Made by a program: the position numbers and the translations under genes. The notes beneath the pieces were generated by a model. It did no database searches and had not been told where the DNA came from. It was given only the letters and a program-made list of their open reading frames with translations. From Glandiceps talaboti (taxonomy: Eukaryota > Hemichordata > Enteropneusta > Spengelidae), in contig NC_135570.1 in NCBI RefSeq assembly GCF_964340395.1, positions 6,756,322 to 6,820,321 of the forward strand: 64,000 nucleotides of DNA. Reading direction: 5' to 3'. Shown one piece after another: positions 27,356-39,153 of the stretch. Within the stretch, counting starts at the first letter, position 1. The number at the start of each line of letters is the position of its first letter.

Positions 27356-27840
27356 AAAATAAATCAAACTTACTAACATAATGATAATAATAACGATAAA
27401 AACAGCATCTGAAGAAAATGACATTATGTGGGAAGTTCATCTCATGATGATGGTATGACATTTTGTAGATCCATCTGACTAATAATTCATGTTATGTGAA
27501 AATGGTAAGAATGCCGTGATATTTTGATCTTGATGATTTTCCAACTCTAGCCATTAAAAAATGGAAGAATTATTGCATATGGCCTAGTTGATGTGTAGTT
27601 ATCTTTCTTTTTATCAAAATTTAATAGTATTGTATCATTTTTTACAAGTTGAATGAAGTTTCTGTGATTGACATCAGGCACCCAACCTACTGTAGGTAAA
27701 ACTAGCTATTTTTACCACCAGTAAAGTTTGCATTTTTACAGTTTTCGGTTAGTCTCAAAAGACTAATTTTCACTAATTACTGTACCACAGACAGGGACAC
27801 TGTGTTGATGTATAAGAAAGTATTTTAGCCACTACTTATT
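27356..27840. other. Non-coding stretch, nothing recognised
   Basis: No gene features. The phrase TTTTACAGT with CTCAAAGACTAATTTTCACTAA near 27735-27778 also occurs near 30084-30122 and, in reverse, near 47765-47805, so part of this is a dispersed repeat. Confidence 0.4.
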
Positions 27841-27858
27841 TTGTTGTTGTTGTTGTTG

Positions 27859-27892
<34 letters not shown>

Positions 27893-27893
27893 G
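27841..27893. repeat. (GTT)n microsatellite
   Basis: TTG/GTT array with a single one-base interruption. Confidence 0.95.
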
Positions 27894-28927
27894 AACATTT
27901 CTAGGTTGACAGAAGTTTGTATGTATAAAGTTGATTTTGAATCAGTTTCTTGTAGTGTTCTGGTTACAAATTCATCAAAAAAGACAAATAAATCTCTCTT
28001 ATTTTCAAATGTTGTCAGGAAACTACGTAAAATCGTATCTCACTAATGTGAGGAAAATGTGAACTTTACCAGATTTTCACCTTTAAGGTACAGAGATCGA
28101 CAAATTTATATTTTGTCAGACTTCAGTTGATAATTACTATTTATTGCCGAGATAGAAAAAGCAATCATCACCTCGATTATGTTCCAATATTTTTTGTGGT
28201 ATGTGCAGTCAAAACGAATTTCAAAGAATCAAAAAAGCATCTTGCAAATTGCAGCAATGCATATGGTATAGTTGTACAATATGTCGACGACGGAGAGAAC
28301 CGCACAACAACAGGATCATGAATATGGATGTTTCCCGTCATTTACAAAGACGTTTTCGGTGGTCTAATTTTAATCCTCTTTTGAAGAGGAAACAGGAAAT
28401 CAAAGTCACACATGATAGTTGGCCACTCTCTCAGAACTCATTTAGTAGTAAGCAACATGTAATTGATTCTCTTTAATTGATTCACATTCTGTCTGGCATA
28501 GTAATTGCTCAGCAAACGCTTATGAAGGGCGCCCCCTAGAGGAGCTTTTTTTTGTCATTCATCATTATTAAGGGCACCATGCTGTGGTCGACTCACTCTT
28601 TCACTCAGATGAAATATATCTTTTTTAAAAAAAGTGAGAAACAGAAATGTTTTTGACGAATGACTCACTTTTCCTATCATGTTGAAATTTCTGTTACATT
28701 CATAGAATGTTGTACAAAAGGCATAAAAAATTGGTATTGTAAATGTAAGAAATATTAGCTATTTCTGAGTATTAAAAATGTTGTGATAGGAAGATTCAGG
28801 CATGTAGATACTTGAAAGCTTGCATGTAACTATGATCATCCATAATTGTTTACTGATTTACCTACATTACTAATTTGTTTATGTATCTTAAATTAGGAAA
28901 AAGATAAAAGGGAGTTGTAATGAGTTA

Positions 28928-28928
<1 letters not shown>
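27894..28928. other. Non-coding stretch, nothing recognised
   Basis: Short ORFs (up to 91 codons) lack recognisable features. A GCGCCCCCTAGAGG motif lies at 28530. Confidence 0.4.
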
Positions 28929-29005
<77 letters not shown>

Positions 29006-29087
29006 ATATGTATGTATGTATGTGCATGTATGTATGTATGTACATTGTATGTGCATGTATGTATGTATGTATGTATGTATGTATGTA

Positions 29088-29122
<35 letters not shown>

Positions 29123-29311
29123 ATGTATGTATGTCTGTATGTATGTATGTATGTATGTATGTATGTATGTATGTATGTATGTATGTATGTATGTATGTAT
29201 GTATGTATGTATGTATGTATGTATGTATGTATGTATGTATGTATGTATGTATGTATGTATGTATGTATGTCTGTATACATACGTGTATGTGCATGTGTGT
29301 GTGTGTGTATG
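28929..29311. repeat. Compound microsatellite (GT)n then (GTAT)n
   Basis: About 30 GT units, then more than 250 bp of GTAT units with short GT and GTGC interruptions, ending in another GT block. Open in all frames by composition. Confidence 0.97.
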
Positions 29312-31099
29312 TTTGAGTAGCCTTTGTATGTGAGTGTGAGTACATGTGTCTCTGTCTGTGTATAAACAGAGTCCAGAAAGTAGCAGCGTGCAAACTTACA
29401 TGTATATATCATTTACATATGTCACAGTATTTATTGATACATTGTGTGAAGCCATTAGATTGTAAATAATATGGTTTGACTGACACACCTACAATTAAAT
29501 GCTGTACTTAATATCTGAATTGAAGCGAGCCTAGCCATTGCATATGTTACCTGAGATTTAGTCATGTAAGTCCTAAACTCCCTCTAGTCTGTTACATGCT
29601 CTCTATACTGTATCCTGTACACACATTCGGTGATAAATGGATGAAAATGGCAAAAATGAAGGACTGTATCACTCCTCAGGCGTAAACATAACAATCAGTA
29701 TTTTGTTACTTTGGTTTGTATAGATGAAAATCTAGTCGAGTGTCCTTGCCTTTCTGTTCAGATTTAAATTTATATGCAAAGGGGAGTAGTCAGAACTTTA
29801 CTGAATTCTTGTATCTCTGAAATGGTGACAATAGTTGAAAACTCACTTGCTAAATAGGAACGATCGCACAATGTTGCACAAGCTTGAATAAAAGATGACA
29901 TAATTTTTTTTACATATCAAAAATTTTCGAGGAATCCATACAAGGCAGTTAACTGTTCTAACAATTTCAGAAGACAATTGCAGTGTTGTAGAAGACATGC
30001 ATTGACATTATGCTATATACATGTATATGTACTAAGTATTGTAAAAACCTAGATATTTTCACTGCTAGAAAATTAAGCAATTTTACAGTCTTCAGCTAAT
30101 TCTCAAAGACTAATTTTCACTAAAAACCAGACTAGTATGCTGTTCATGTACAAAAATATATTTTCGCTACTACACATTTTTTTCATTTTTTGTTTTCTAG
30201 CAAAATTAGCGAAAATAAATCTTAAAGCGAAAATTTCCATGTTTAGAGTGTTTTCACATGAGTAAAGCTTAAAGGTTTTTATATATAAACTCAGCTTGTG
30301 CCATTTTAATGATTTTTTTTTCACCAAGTGCTTAAATTCGTACAATGTAGGCATGAGAAAGTAAAGTACAGATGGACTCACAGAAAACATAAATACTGTA
30401 AAACCTGACTCTCTCGCACGTGCAAATATTTTTCAAAAGACACAGGTCAAAATACTGTCAAACGTGAAAGGCACACAATCAAGTCCCAGAATCAACAGTT
30501 TAGCTCATTGAAAATACACCTACTAATGAAAGTGTTGTTTTTTTCATCTGTAAAGAGCAAAATGCACTTTCAAAACTGAATAGTTCTTTTTTGTTCGTAT
30601 TTATCTATGTTAGGAAACGATTTAAAGTCAATACGGGTTGAATTGTCAGGAGAACGGTGTGATATTCATACTTACCAGTAAGTGGTATCATTGTTGGTGA
30701 ACCATTCAGACATGCAGATTTCCCACCGTTTTGGAGATTGAAATCAACGTAAAGACATCATCAACTCACTCTTCACTTAATAATGAAGTAATTACACATC
30801 GTTATTTCGTAACCTAGCAATGGGCAGCATCCTACTTGTCAGCTGGCGCCATCATGGATGTGGCTTCAGATTGGAGTTCAGTTTATTTATGTCGGACTCG
30901 GAGACTTGCATTCAAAACTAAATGGAGCGGAAAGGAGTTTACAAATACTAGTTTGTAGGTCTAATTGTGGAGTTTCTGTTTCAAATGGAAATGCAAGTTT
31001 AAGAATATTGTATGTGTGGTACACAGGTTTTGATACTTTTACAATTGGAGATGAATTATTGTATTATCTACCAGGATAGGATATGTAAATGTACTTAAG
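29312..31099. other. Non-coding stretch, nothing recognised
   Basis: Contains another copy of the TTTTCACTAA-type dispersed phrase at 30060-30240. No host exon recognised. Confidence 0.4.
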
Positions 31100-31260
31100 G
31101 TAAAATAAAAAAAAAATGTTTGTTTCCAATAACATAACTTCAGAAAATAGTCAGAATTTTCTTTTATTTTAGTTTACATTTTTGAAAATTACTTCGACCC
31201 AAGATAAGATACTCGTCGGTCACAATACTTGTGTGAGAGTTTGATGAGGTGTAAAAAAAG
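31100..31260. mobile_element. Dispersed repeat fragment (family also at 62060-62390)
   Basis: CAGAAAATAG...TTTTATTT...GAAAATTACTTCGACCCAA...GTCGGTCACAATAC resembles 62097-62215 closely in order and spacing. The element class is unknown. Confidence 0.4.
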
Positions 31261-31532
31261 TAAATGAAGACAATTTATATATGTTATACTTATAGTGAAA
31301 GAAGACCTGGTTCCTCTGGAATACAATTTGAGGAGGTGTTTGGAAACAGAAGAAAATTGTTATCATTTTACCAAAGAAATGTTTAGGGTTAGGGACTTAA
31401 ATTAGGGTCGATCGAATTCTTAGAAACACATTTTTTTAAAATAATGACTATACTTTCATTACAACCTACTTGTTCTTTTTAAGGACCCTAACTGTCATAT
31501 ATATATGTATATCAAAAAATTAAAGACACTTA

Positions 31533-31687
31533 CATGTTATTCCCCAATATTTTTCTTCATTCAGCCAAGGAAATTACGAGTGCCCTAAGGGGTCTTTGTC
31601 ACTATGAGTCACTAGACGAGTAGTAAGAACCCTTAGGTCACAAGTATTTTCCAGCTGAGTGAAGAAAAAATGTTGTAGAATAACATA
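31533..31687. mobile_element. Near-complete hairpin MITE, about 155 bp
   Basis: ATGTTATTCCCCAATATTTTT with CTTCATTCAGCCAAGGAAATTAC at the left pairs with GTATTTTCCAGCTGAGTGAAG and AAAAAATGTTGTAGAATAACAT at the right. Inner arms CCCTAAGGGG/CCCTTAGG also pair. Nearly the whole element is one imperfect stem with a loop near 31606, so it could fold as a long hairpin if transcribed. Confidence 0.7.
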
Positions 31688-32216
31688 ATTATACTTGCGC
31701 CAGTTATATCAAAGAAAAATTGGGGATAGTAATGACAATTTTGGATGTTTTGACTCATATTTTGAACACAGCAGAACCATTGTTATCGAAATGTGTTGTT
31801 GTTGTTTCATAGACGTGTGTTGTCATGACATAGAAAGACCAGAGTATATATTCCATATTTTTTTGTTCTAAATGGCTTGTGCATGGTATTACTACATATA
31901 TTTGATATGAACAAAAAAGTAGTTGCCAGTGTAGCTTCTGTGGTTTTAACTAACAGTGAAATGTATAATAAGATGTGTTTTGTCGTCATATATATGGAAT
32001 GAAATGTGCATTGATTTTGCGAGCAATGAAAAAGTTACAAAAACAATATTGAGAAGAGTTTTCCTTAAACACGAGATTGGTGTGCTATCAGAGAACTAAA
32101 TTAATTCATTAAAAGTGTGGACTGCAGTTGGGTAAAAACTAAACAATGTGCGATTAGAACGTGATTTGATCAAACGGTACGGTTCGCCTGAGAGCATAAA
32201 TTATGTTGTATGTAAC

Positions 32217-32277
32217 CTGAAAGATCCAGGCGTTTCTGCCGCATAAACGGACCAACAACGGCTGTTGGATCTTTCAG
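32217..32277. repeat. Short inverted repeat with perfect 12 bp arms
   Basis: CTGAAAGATCCA at 32217 and TGGATCTTTCAG at 32266 are exact reverse complements. A smaller inner pair CGTTT/AAACG sits in the 37-base loop. The surrounding AACCT and AGGTT continue the pairing loosely. Confidence 0.7.
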
Positions 32278-33853
32278 ACTAGGTTATATAGCCTACTTGA
32301 TCGACACAATGTAGTTGTTAATTCACATCTTCATTATATAGCTAACAATGCTTGGTGGTCCAAGTGTCCCTAGCCCTCAGAATTCACTCGCCACGTAAAC
32401 CTTACCCAAATTTATTACCTTGTACATATGTTTTTTAAAGTGCAATTGAAATGTTATGAAGAGAACAGCGATTTGAATTAACTGTAAAACTATTAAAATG
32501 CAATGAGCTGTATGCTGATATAAGCTGGTGAGTTTTATGTGTCTTCGTTTATGATATTTAGCAGTGGTTGTAAAATATGAACAGTTTAGGTGATCTATTA
32601 ACTTGCTTTACATCATTATAAATACTGATACATTCTGTAATAAATTGTAAGCGTTTTATAGCAATAAAATGACAACAGTAAGTTTAGGTGTATATTGACG
32701 CTTATTTAACATCATTATGTGAACTACTTTTCATTGAAATTGTCAAATTTAGACAAACAATGAAGTTTTTGTATGATATGGTTTCTCCAATTTTAGGGTT
32801 CTCGAAAATATTATAATTGCTTTCACTCAGAAGTACATGTATTTGATGATCAAGTGCACGCTTTCTTAACGATTTACTGAAAGTGTGGTACGGTTTCCCT
32901 ACTATATCAATGACCTAATGCAGTTAAAATAGTGGCTGTAGAGAATATTATTTCAAATATTTGTCTCCGATGGTGATCGAATGCATGCTTTTTTGATGAT
33001 TCTTTGGAATCTGAATCTGAATCTGAGGCTGTTTTTACTACAGAAGAACGTAAGAATGAAATATGTGAAATGTACAGATGTGAAGCCATATCAAATGACA
33101 TGAAAATGACTGCCAGGTCTTATGTGTACCTTTCATGAAATCACAGTAGTATTTTACAAGGTTTATTGTATTCGCTTTTATGCTAATCTAAACCGTGTCT
33201 CATTTCATGAATAATATTTATTATTTTGAAAAAAGAATTGTGATGTTGGATTTTGCTTGTTATAAAAATATACATAAATTTTAAATTTTGTAAATTCGTA
33301 TATTTATGATTTGAAGTCATTGGTTCATAGATATGCTTGCTAGATTTGTGGCTTGATGCTAAAAGGCTGTTGCTATAGTAACAGTTATTTAAGCTAATCT
33401 GTTGAGATAGGGAACAGTCTGTGTGTTGTTCATTTTGTAGGGAATATACCCAGTACATATATAAATCAATCTAAGCTATTCTAGACTCAGATAGGGGGTT
33501 TTAAACCAAACTAGAACAAATCACACTAATCTAAGGTGTCAAAATGGCACTATGTCAGGTTTACGTTTTGTGAAACAATACAGTAGAAAAGTGAACGACA
33601 ACTTTCAGTACGTTGATGATCCAGGCATGACATCACTGGGGCTGATATAATTGTTGACTTTCCCCTGCTTGGTAAATGAGTGAATCCAAGTGAACTGTGT
33701 TACCGGAGCCTTATGTGTGGCATAGATTGAATATTGCGGCAGTCATGTTTTTGTGCTTATAACTAGCTGACAGTCTTATTGTGCATTTACAAAGAATAGT
33801 AATATTTAGGGCGGTCAGAATTTTAAGTGATGGCACCAGCCAGAATGCTGCAG
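32278..33853. other. Non-coding stretch, nothing recognised
   Basis: Short frames only, no repeat structure noted. Confidence 0.35.
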
Positions 33854-34038
33854 TGTGTGTCGAGGAGCATCTTAATGCAATGATTAGCCTAGAGGAAATC
33901 AACCACAAGACTAATTTGACAACTGCCGTTTGTGAATCAAGTAAGCCTTGTAAACGCCTGCTGCAAGATAACAACATATCAGCTATGAAGGAAGTTCTGA
34001 GGTTTGCAATGGCATGGAGAGGTTTCATTCAACGCAAT
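33854..34038 (+). other. Unassigned exon-like open segment
   Basis: An open frame (33781-34071) holds a segment bounded by an acceptor-like CTGCAG at 33853 and a good donor-like AAT|GTGAGT at 34038. It reads VCVEEHLNAMISLEEINHK and ends AMKEVLRFAMAWRGFIQRN. The composition (balanced, with charged and hydrophobic residues) is more protein-like than nearby frames, but I do not recognise a family and it shows no likeness to TCF. It may be a transposon remnant, a diverged exon or chance. Confidence 0.15.
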
Positions 34039-36160
34039 GTGAGTTTTATTATTCCTGTCAATCATTTTTAGTGGTCGAAATGAGCATGACAAATAGATAG
34101 TGGAAATAAACGCATGAGTTAATTTATACTGCATACATATGTTAGTCGATAAAATCTCCCATATATCGAGAAACTGTAGTCTCCAAACTTCTTACTTAAG
34201 CAAATGTATCAGAAATGGTATATTTATTTTATTATATTGTTTCTTCCTGTATATTACCTTGGTTCTCCAAACCTAAGAACAGTATCAGTACACCTACCAG
34301 ACTGAAATAAGGCAGTAGTGTTTTCCCACGTAGAAAACTTGAATGTTTATACTCTGTATATATAATATCAAATACAAATTTCTGTTATTGAAAATTGTTT
34401 CCCCGTATGGTGCCAATCGAACTCACTTACACATGGCGTGTCTATTTTGTAGTGATAGTCCAGTACTAATAGATATCTTGTCATGGCATATGATCAAAAA
34501 AATAAAAATTTAGTCAATTATAATGTGGACAAACTGAGAACAATATTCAACAGGGTTCTCCATGATTTTGAAAAAAATAAAGGAGTGGCCTAATTTACAT
34601 ATTAATTTGCATGTCATTAGCATATTTTTCAGCTCTTAACATTAGAGAGTGAGAAAATGTTTTCAAGACCTGCAATCAATTAAATTCTGATTTGAACCAT
34701 TCAGCAAACTAGAATACACAGAAATTTGTTGAGATCAATAATTTTGAAACCTTTAACTTAATTCAAAATGTAAAAATTTCAGGAAGGAGATTGACAGTTA
34801 CACAGCTTTTGACGATGTTGGCAAATTTGACCTTTTGGTCTATTTGTGGCTGATAAACATTTCATTTATAAAGTAAAAAAACTTAATTAATTTTCCAGTA
34901 CCTCAATCCTAAAGATTTTTCAGGCTGCCAATTAGGCATGTCACTATTTCCATATAGAAATAGTCACACAAGTTGAGTTGAGGGTGGTTGCTATGGAAAT
35001 TCTTTTTGATGCTCATCAGTGTTGTCATAGTTACTGTAACCATAGACACCTTTATGATAAAAGTGGCAATTGCACTGTAACTTGTCATTATAAATATACA
35101 GGGAAAGTGATAGAATCATCCCAGTGGTGCAAAAATAGACATTCTAGACTTTCGCATGACTGGTTGAGAACTCGATATCCAAGTTTAGCCAATTTGATAT
35201 TTGGCTTCATGGTCTCTGGTGTTTTCGTTTGATCACTTGGTAGAACCCAACCTGTTGTACAGTTGTTGGTTCCACTCAAGCATTTCATGTGGGCACAAAC
35301 TGGGTAGAAACACATTTGCATAGCAATACACCCCTTTGATATGCAAATTTATGGTTACATTATTACTGGGTAAGAATTGTCAATTGAGGGAACCATTGGG
35401 AAGGGAAACCATGTCAGTATGAGGTTGAAAAGAGACATGTTACTCATTTATACATTTCAGCAAATTCAGAGATTAAAAAACTTCCTAAAAATAATAGAAT
35501 ACAAAAATGAAATAATTGATAATTAAACTTTCACGCCCAAGAACTAGCATTAAAACCCTCTTTGCATCAAGTCCATGTAAAAGACATGAGTGGCCAAGAC
35601 AGAATTAGAGTTATGGTGAAGTAGGTAAAATGTATGCAGTTCCAAGAATTTCAATGTGTTCCCCCACCAAAAGTATGTTTTGTTATACACAGCATGGAAA
35701 ACTTACGGTGTACCTGATTTGCCATCTTTGTTATCGGTACCCAAAAACTTAGTGAAAAAAAACACAAACCAAGTTATAAATAATGTTAATCAAAAATGTA
35801 TGTTCAATTGTTGTAACTTATGGTAGCCATATTTGATAGCTAACTGAGTGACAGAACCAGCCAAACCAACAATTGGATCATAGTAATATAGTGTTGATGT
35901 ATGGTGTGATTTGTATGCATGTACATGTATACCCATATGGTTCTAGCATGTTAACAATTACATAGCCTTTTCCCCCCACTTTTTTTTCGTTTCTAGAGTG
36001 AATTATTTTTCTTCAAAGAACTGAACAATTCACTCTTTGATATGTTGGGCTATGGTCGGAAACATATGAAACAAGTCACTGTTTTATAACTGTCAATTAA
36101 ATTCAAGCCAGTTGGCATGCTAAAATTAACCTGCCAGCCCATGTACAGAGTAGATAGTCC
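34039..36160. other. Non-coding stretch, nothing recognised
   Basis: Short frames. From 34975 the phrases GGTTGCTATGGAAA, GTTACTGTAACCATAGA and similar are typical of dispersed repeats, but no boundaries are seen. Confidence 0.35.
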
Positions 36161-36164
36161 ACCC

Positions 36165-36487
36165 AGGCATATTCAACAGTGCAAATTTGCCGACCAGCCA
36201 TAGATGTATTCTTGTGTACATTTGTTACCCAGCCATAGAGCAGTGGACATTTGCCAACCAGCTTTGGATAGAGGAATGCAATTTGAAAACCAACCATAGA
36301 GCAGTGTTCATTTGCCAGTGAACCACAGAGCAGTGCACATTTGCCAACCAGCCATAGAGCAGTGTTCACTTGCCAGTGAACCATAGAGCAGTACACATTT
36401 GCCAACCAGCCATACAGCAGTGCACATTTGCCAACCAGCCATAGAGCAGTACACATTTGCCAACCAGGCATACAGCAGTGCACATTG
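36165..36487. repeat. Minisatellite of about 29-31 bp units, about 10 copies
   Basis: The unit CATTTGCCAACCAGCCATAG plus AGCAGTG(C/T)A repeats. A variant with CCAGTGAACCA replaces CCAACCAGCCA in some units. On the - strand this gives frames rich in Cys, Trp and Leu (LVGKCALLYGW), again from the repeat. Confidence 0.9.
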
Positions 36488-37035
36488 TATGTGACTCTTA
36501 ACCATCATAACTCGACCAGTAATTGAGTTGTAGATATAAACCTGTCAGTCAGTATTGGTAATTTGCATTGAGCTTTGGATCAGCCAGTCTTTCATATAAG
36601 CTGATTTACGGTCACACTATGGATAAGTCAGTGTGAACAGTGGGGATTTTTTGTACTTTATTTCCACTAGATTAAAAACACTGACCTGAAACTATAAAAT
36701 GAGTGAACAACAAAATATGATACATTTGAGTAGACGTGGAAATGAGGACAAAAATTCAGTTTGACCTCACTCAATGAAGAAAATTAGACAATATATACAA
36801 ATTTTCAGCAAGAAAAACTTACAAACCCTAATGGTAATAATGGCCATGGTACACAACTTGATGATAAATTATAAAAATATAAAATATTGATAAAAAATAT
36901 GGTATCTCTTATTGGTTTAGGAGGTAGTTCTTGAACTCTGTTTTGAACGTACTCAGCTTTGGATAAGTTGTTGTTGTGTAAAGGTGTCGTATAAAAATAA
37001 CCGTACTTGCTACTGCAGTATATTTGTATTACGTA
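36488..37035. other. Non-coding stretch, nothing recognised
   Basis: AT-rich with no gene features. Confidence 0.4.
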
Positions 37036-37325
37036 TAGAAAATAAACGAGTCAGTGCGTTTCTCTCCAAAGTTAAAAATAAACCAGTCGGTACGTTTCTC
37101 TCCATAGTTGAAAATAAACCAGTCGGTACATTTCTCTCCAAAGTCGAAAATAAACCAGTCGGTACGTTTCTCTCCAAAGTCGAAAATAAACCAGTCGGTA
37201 CGTTTCTCTCCAAAGTTAAAAATAAACCAGTCAGTACGTTTCTCTCCATAGTTAAAAATAAACCAGTCGGTACGTTTCTCTCCATAGTTGAAAATAAACT
37301 AGTCGGTGCGTTTCTCTCCATGGTT
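37036..37325. repeat. Minisatellite, exact 36 bp unit, 8 copies, frame-preserving
   Basis: AAAATAAACCAGTCGGTACG plus TTTCTCTCCA(A/T)AGT(C/T)(G/A) repeats at exactly 36 bp. Since 36 is 12 codons, a 134-codon + frame (36984-37388) reads KVENKPVGTFLS over and over, and a 115-codon - frame reads TLERNVPTGLFS. Variants are mostly point changes. No start context, splice signals or homology argue for a protein. Confidence 0.9.
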
Positions 37326-38100
37326 GTATATTTCATCATTGTGGACTGTCTAATCAATCAATGGCCGTATGTACGGTGGCGACCATGACATATGTTGTGG
37401 GGTAGACAATATAATTATTCTTTGTGAAACTAACAAAAACTTCACCAAACGTTAGAATTGGAAAGTAATGTTATTTGGAGGGTCCTTGCTATGCTTTCAA
37501 AACACTTGAAAATATGTTATATAGTAAAATAACACACTTCAATACTCATGTACATGTTGGCCAGGTAGGCTTTTCTAGGTCGCATATGGCTTCCCAGGAC
37601 AATATTCTGGAAATCATATGTGTTTGGAAATAATGACTGCAATGAGCACAAAATTCGGAACTCATTCATGTATGGAAATAACAGATGTGATTAGCACAAA
37701 ATTGTTGAAATCTTGTGTTTATTTTGATAAATGATTATTGGGAAAAAGAAAAGATTGTGGCAGTCTTGCTGTACATGTTTTCAAATGACAAAATTTTATG
37801 ATGAGCACAAAATTCTGGAGCTTGTATATCTTTGTTTTGAAGTAACAGTTGGGATGAACATATCATTTTGGGAATCTTAGCTTGAACTGAACACAAATAA
37901 TGTCCCTGAAAAAAATTGAAATTGCAAGGAAAAGTATGTGTAATAATTTTTCAGTATTTCTACATGAAATCATCGAGGAAATGAAGGAAATAAGCAGCAT
38001 AGTAAGGACATTGCTAGGTAACGTACATGCCATGTACTTTGTTGTTTTGATTGGATCCCACATGGAACGCTATAAATTGGTGCAACATCATTACAATGTA
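37326..38100. other. Non-coding stretch before the first recognised TCF exon
   Basis: Three imperfect phrases GAGCACAAAATTC(T)GGAA near 37640, 37695 and 37803 suggest an old duplication. No exon recognised. Confidence 0.4.
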
Positions 38101-38269
38101 TATTTTGTGTACAATGTATGCATGTACATGTGTGTGTATATGTATGTACTGTATGTATGTATGTATGTATGTATGTATGTATGTGTGTATGTATGTATGT
38201 ATGTATGTATGTATGTATGTATGTATGTATGTATGTATGTATGTATGTATGTATGTATGTATGTATGTA

Positions 38270-38309
<40 letters not shown>

Positions 38310-38391
38310 TATGTATGTATGTATGTATGTATGTATGTATGTATGTATGCATGTATGCATGCATGCATGCATGTATGTTCATGTGTCTACA

Positions 38392-38441
<50 letters not shown>

Positions 38442-38448
38442 GTCTGTA
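38101..38448. repeat. Compound microsatellite (GTAT)n, (GT)n, (CATG)n, (CTGT)n
   Basis: GTAT units, a GT block, more GTAT, a short GCAT block and about 11 CTGT units end only 82 bp before the splice acceptor of the first recognised TCF exon. Artefactual open frames cover it on both strands. Confidence 0.96.
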
Positions 38449-38530
38449 TACATATTTGCATGTTTTCTAAACTTAGCTTCCTTGCCAACAGTCCATTCTA
38501 ATTGATATCCTCTTCAAATTTGTTTTGCAG

Positions 38531-38687
38531 GCAAATAAAGTTTCTGTGGTACACCCACCAGGTGCACATCCAAATCCACTAGCACAGCTCACACTTATGT
38601 ATAATAATGATCATTTCCCACATGGTACAACACCACCACCTCATCTGGCACCACCTGGTTCACCCATGGAGCTAGACCCCAAGACAG
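38531..38687 (+). CDS. Tcf: TCF exon A: linker segment ANKVSVV...LDPKTG
   Basis: The acceptor is TTTTGCAG and the donor ACAG|GTAAAT. It reads GCA AAT AAA GTT in phase 0 and ends one base into a Gly codon. The peptide [19 protein letters not shown] corresponds to SNKVPVVQ-type sequence in vertebrate TCF/LEF. The next upstream coding exon is not identified, so this is the first recognised exon, not the true start. Confidence 0.93.
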
Positions 38688-39104
38688 GTAAATTTGTTTC
38701 TTGAATTGTAGTATAGTACAACACTATAATGTTATCTTATTTGTTTTGTGTGTTATGATTCATGTACTGTATACATGTACAGTAAGACAAGGAGAAAGTC
38801 ATATCGTCGTGTCAGTGCAGTTACTAAGGGTTGTACTTGTATCTGCTATGCAATTGTATAGGCAGATATGCACTGACGCGACAATATAGATATTGTAGTC
38901 TGATGATCAAAACAGTGTGAAACACTGTGGAACGGCTCGTGTATCTTGCTTGATACTGTGTTATTTACACCGCTCTACATACATATGTATTGAGCACTGT
39001 TTATTCCAGCATAGACATTTTACATATACTGAGTTTATGTTATATATGTGTGTGTATGTATGTATGTGTGTGTATGTATGTATGTATGTATGTATGTGTG
39101 TGTA

Positions 39105-39153
<49 letters not shown>

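Noticed and set aside
30858-31079. 73-codon ORF as a gene
   Set aside because: Protein-like at first sight but with no splice partner, promoter or recognisable motif. Length is within chance.
31384-31410. Telomere-like TTAGGG repeats
   Set aside because: Only two or three units here and at about 2040, so interstitial telomere sequence is not supported.
34978-35232. 84-codon Cys/His-containing ORF as a zinc-binding protein
   Set aside because: Cys and His spacing fits no known zinc-finger pattern and the frame lies in repeat-like GGTTGCTATGG sequence.
36103-36508. Cys/Trp-rich 126-codon - strand ORF
   Set aside because: Generated by the 29-31 bp minisatellite. The repeats are not frame-preserving over the whole array.
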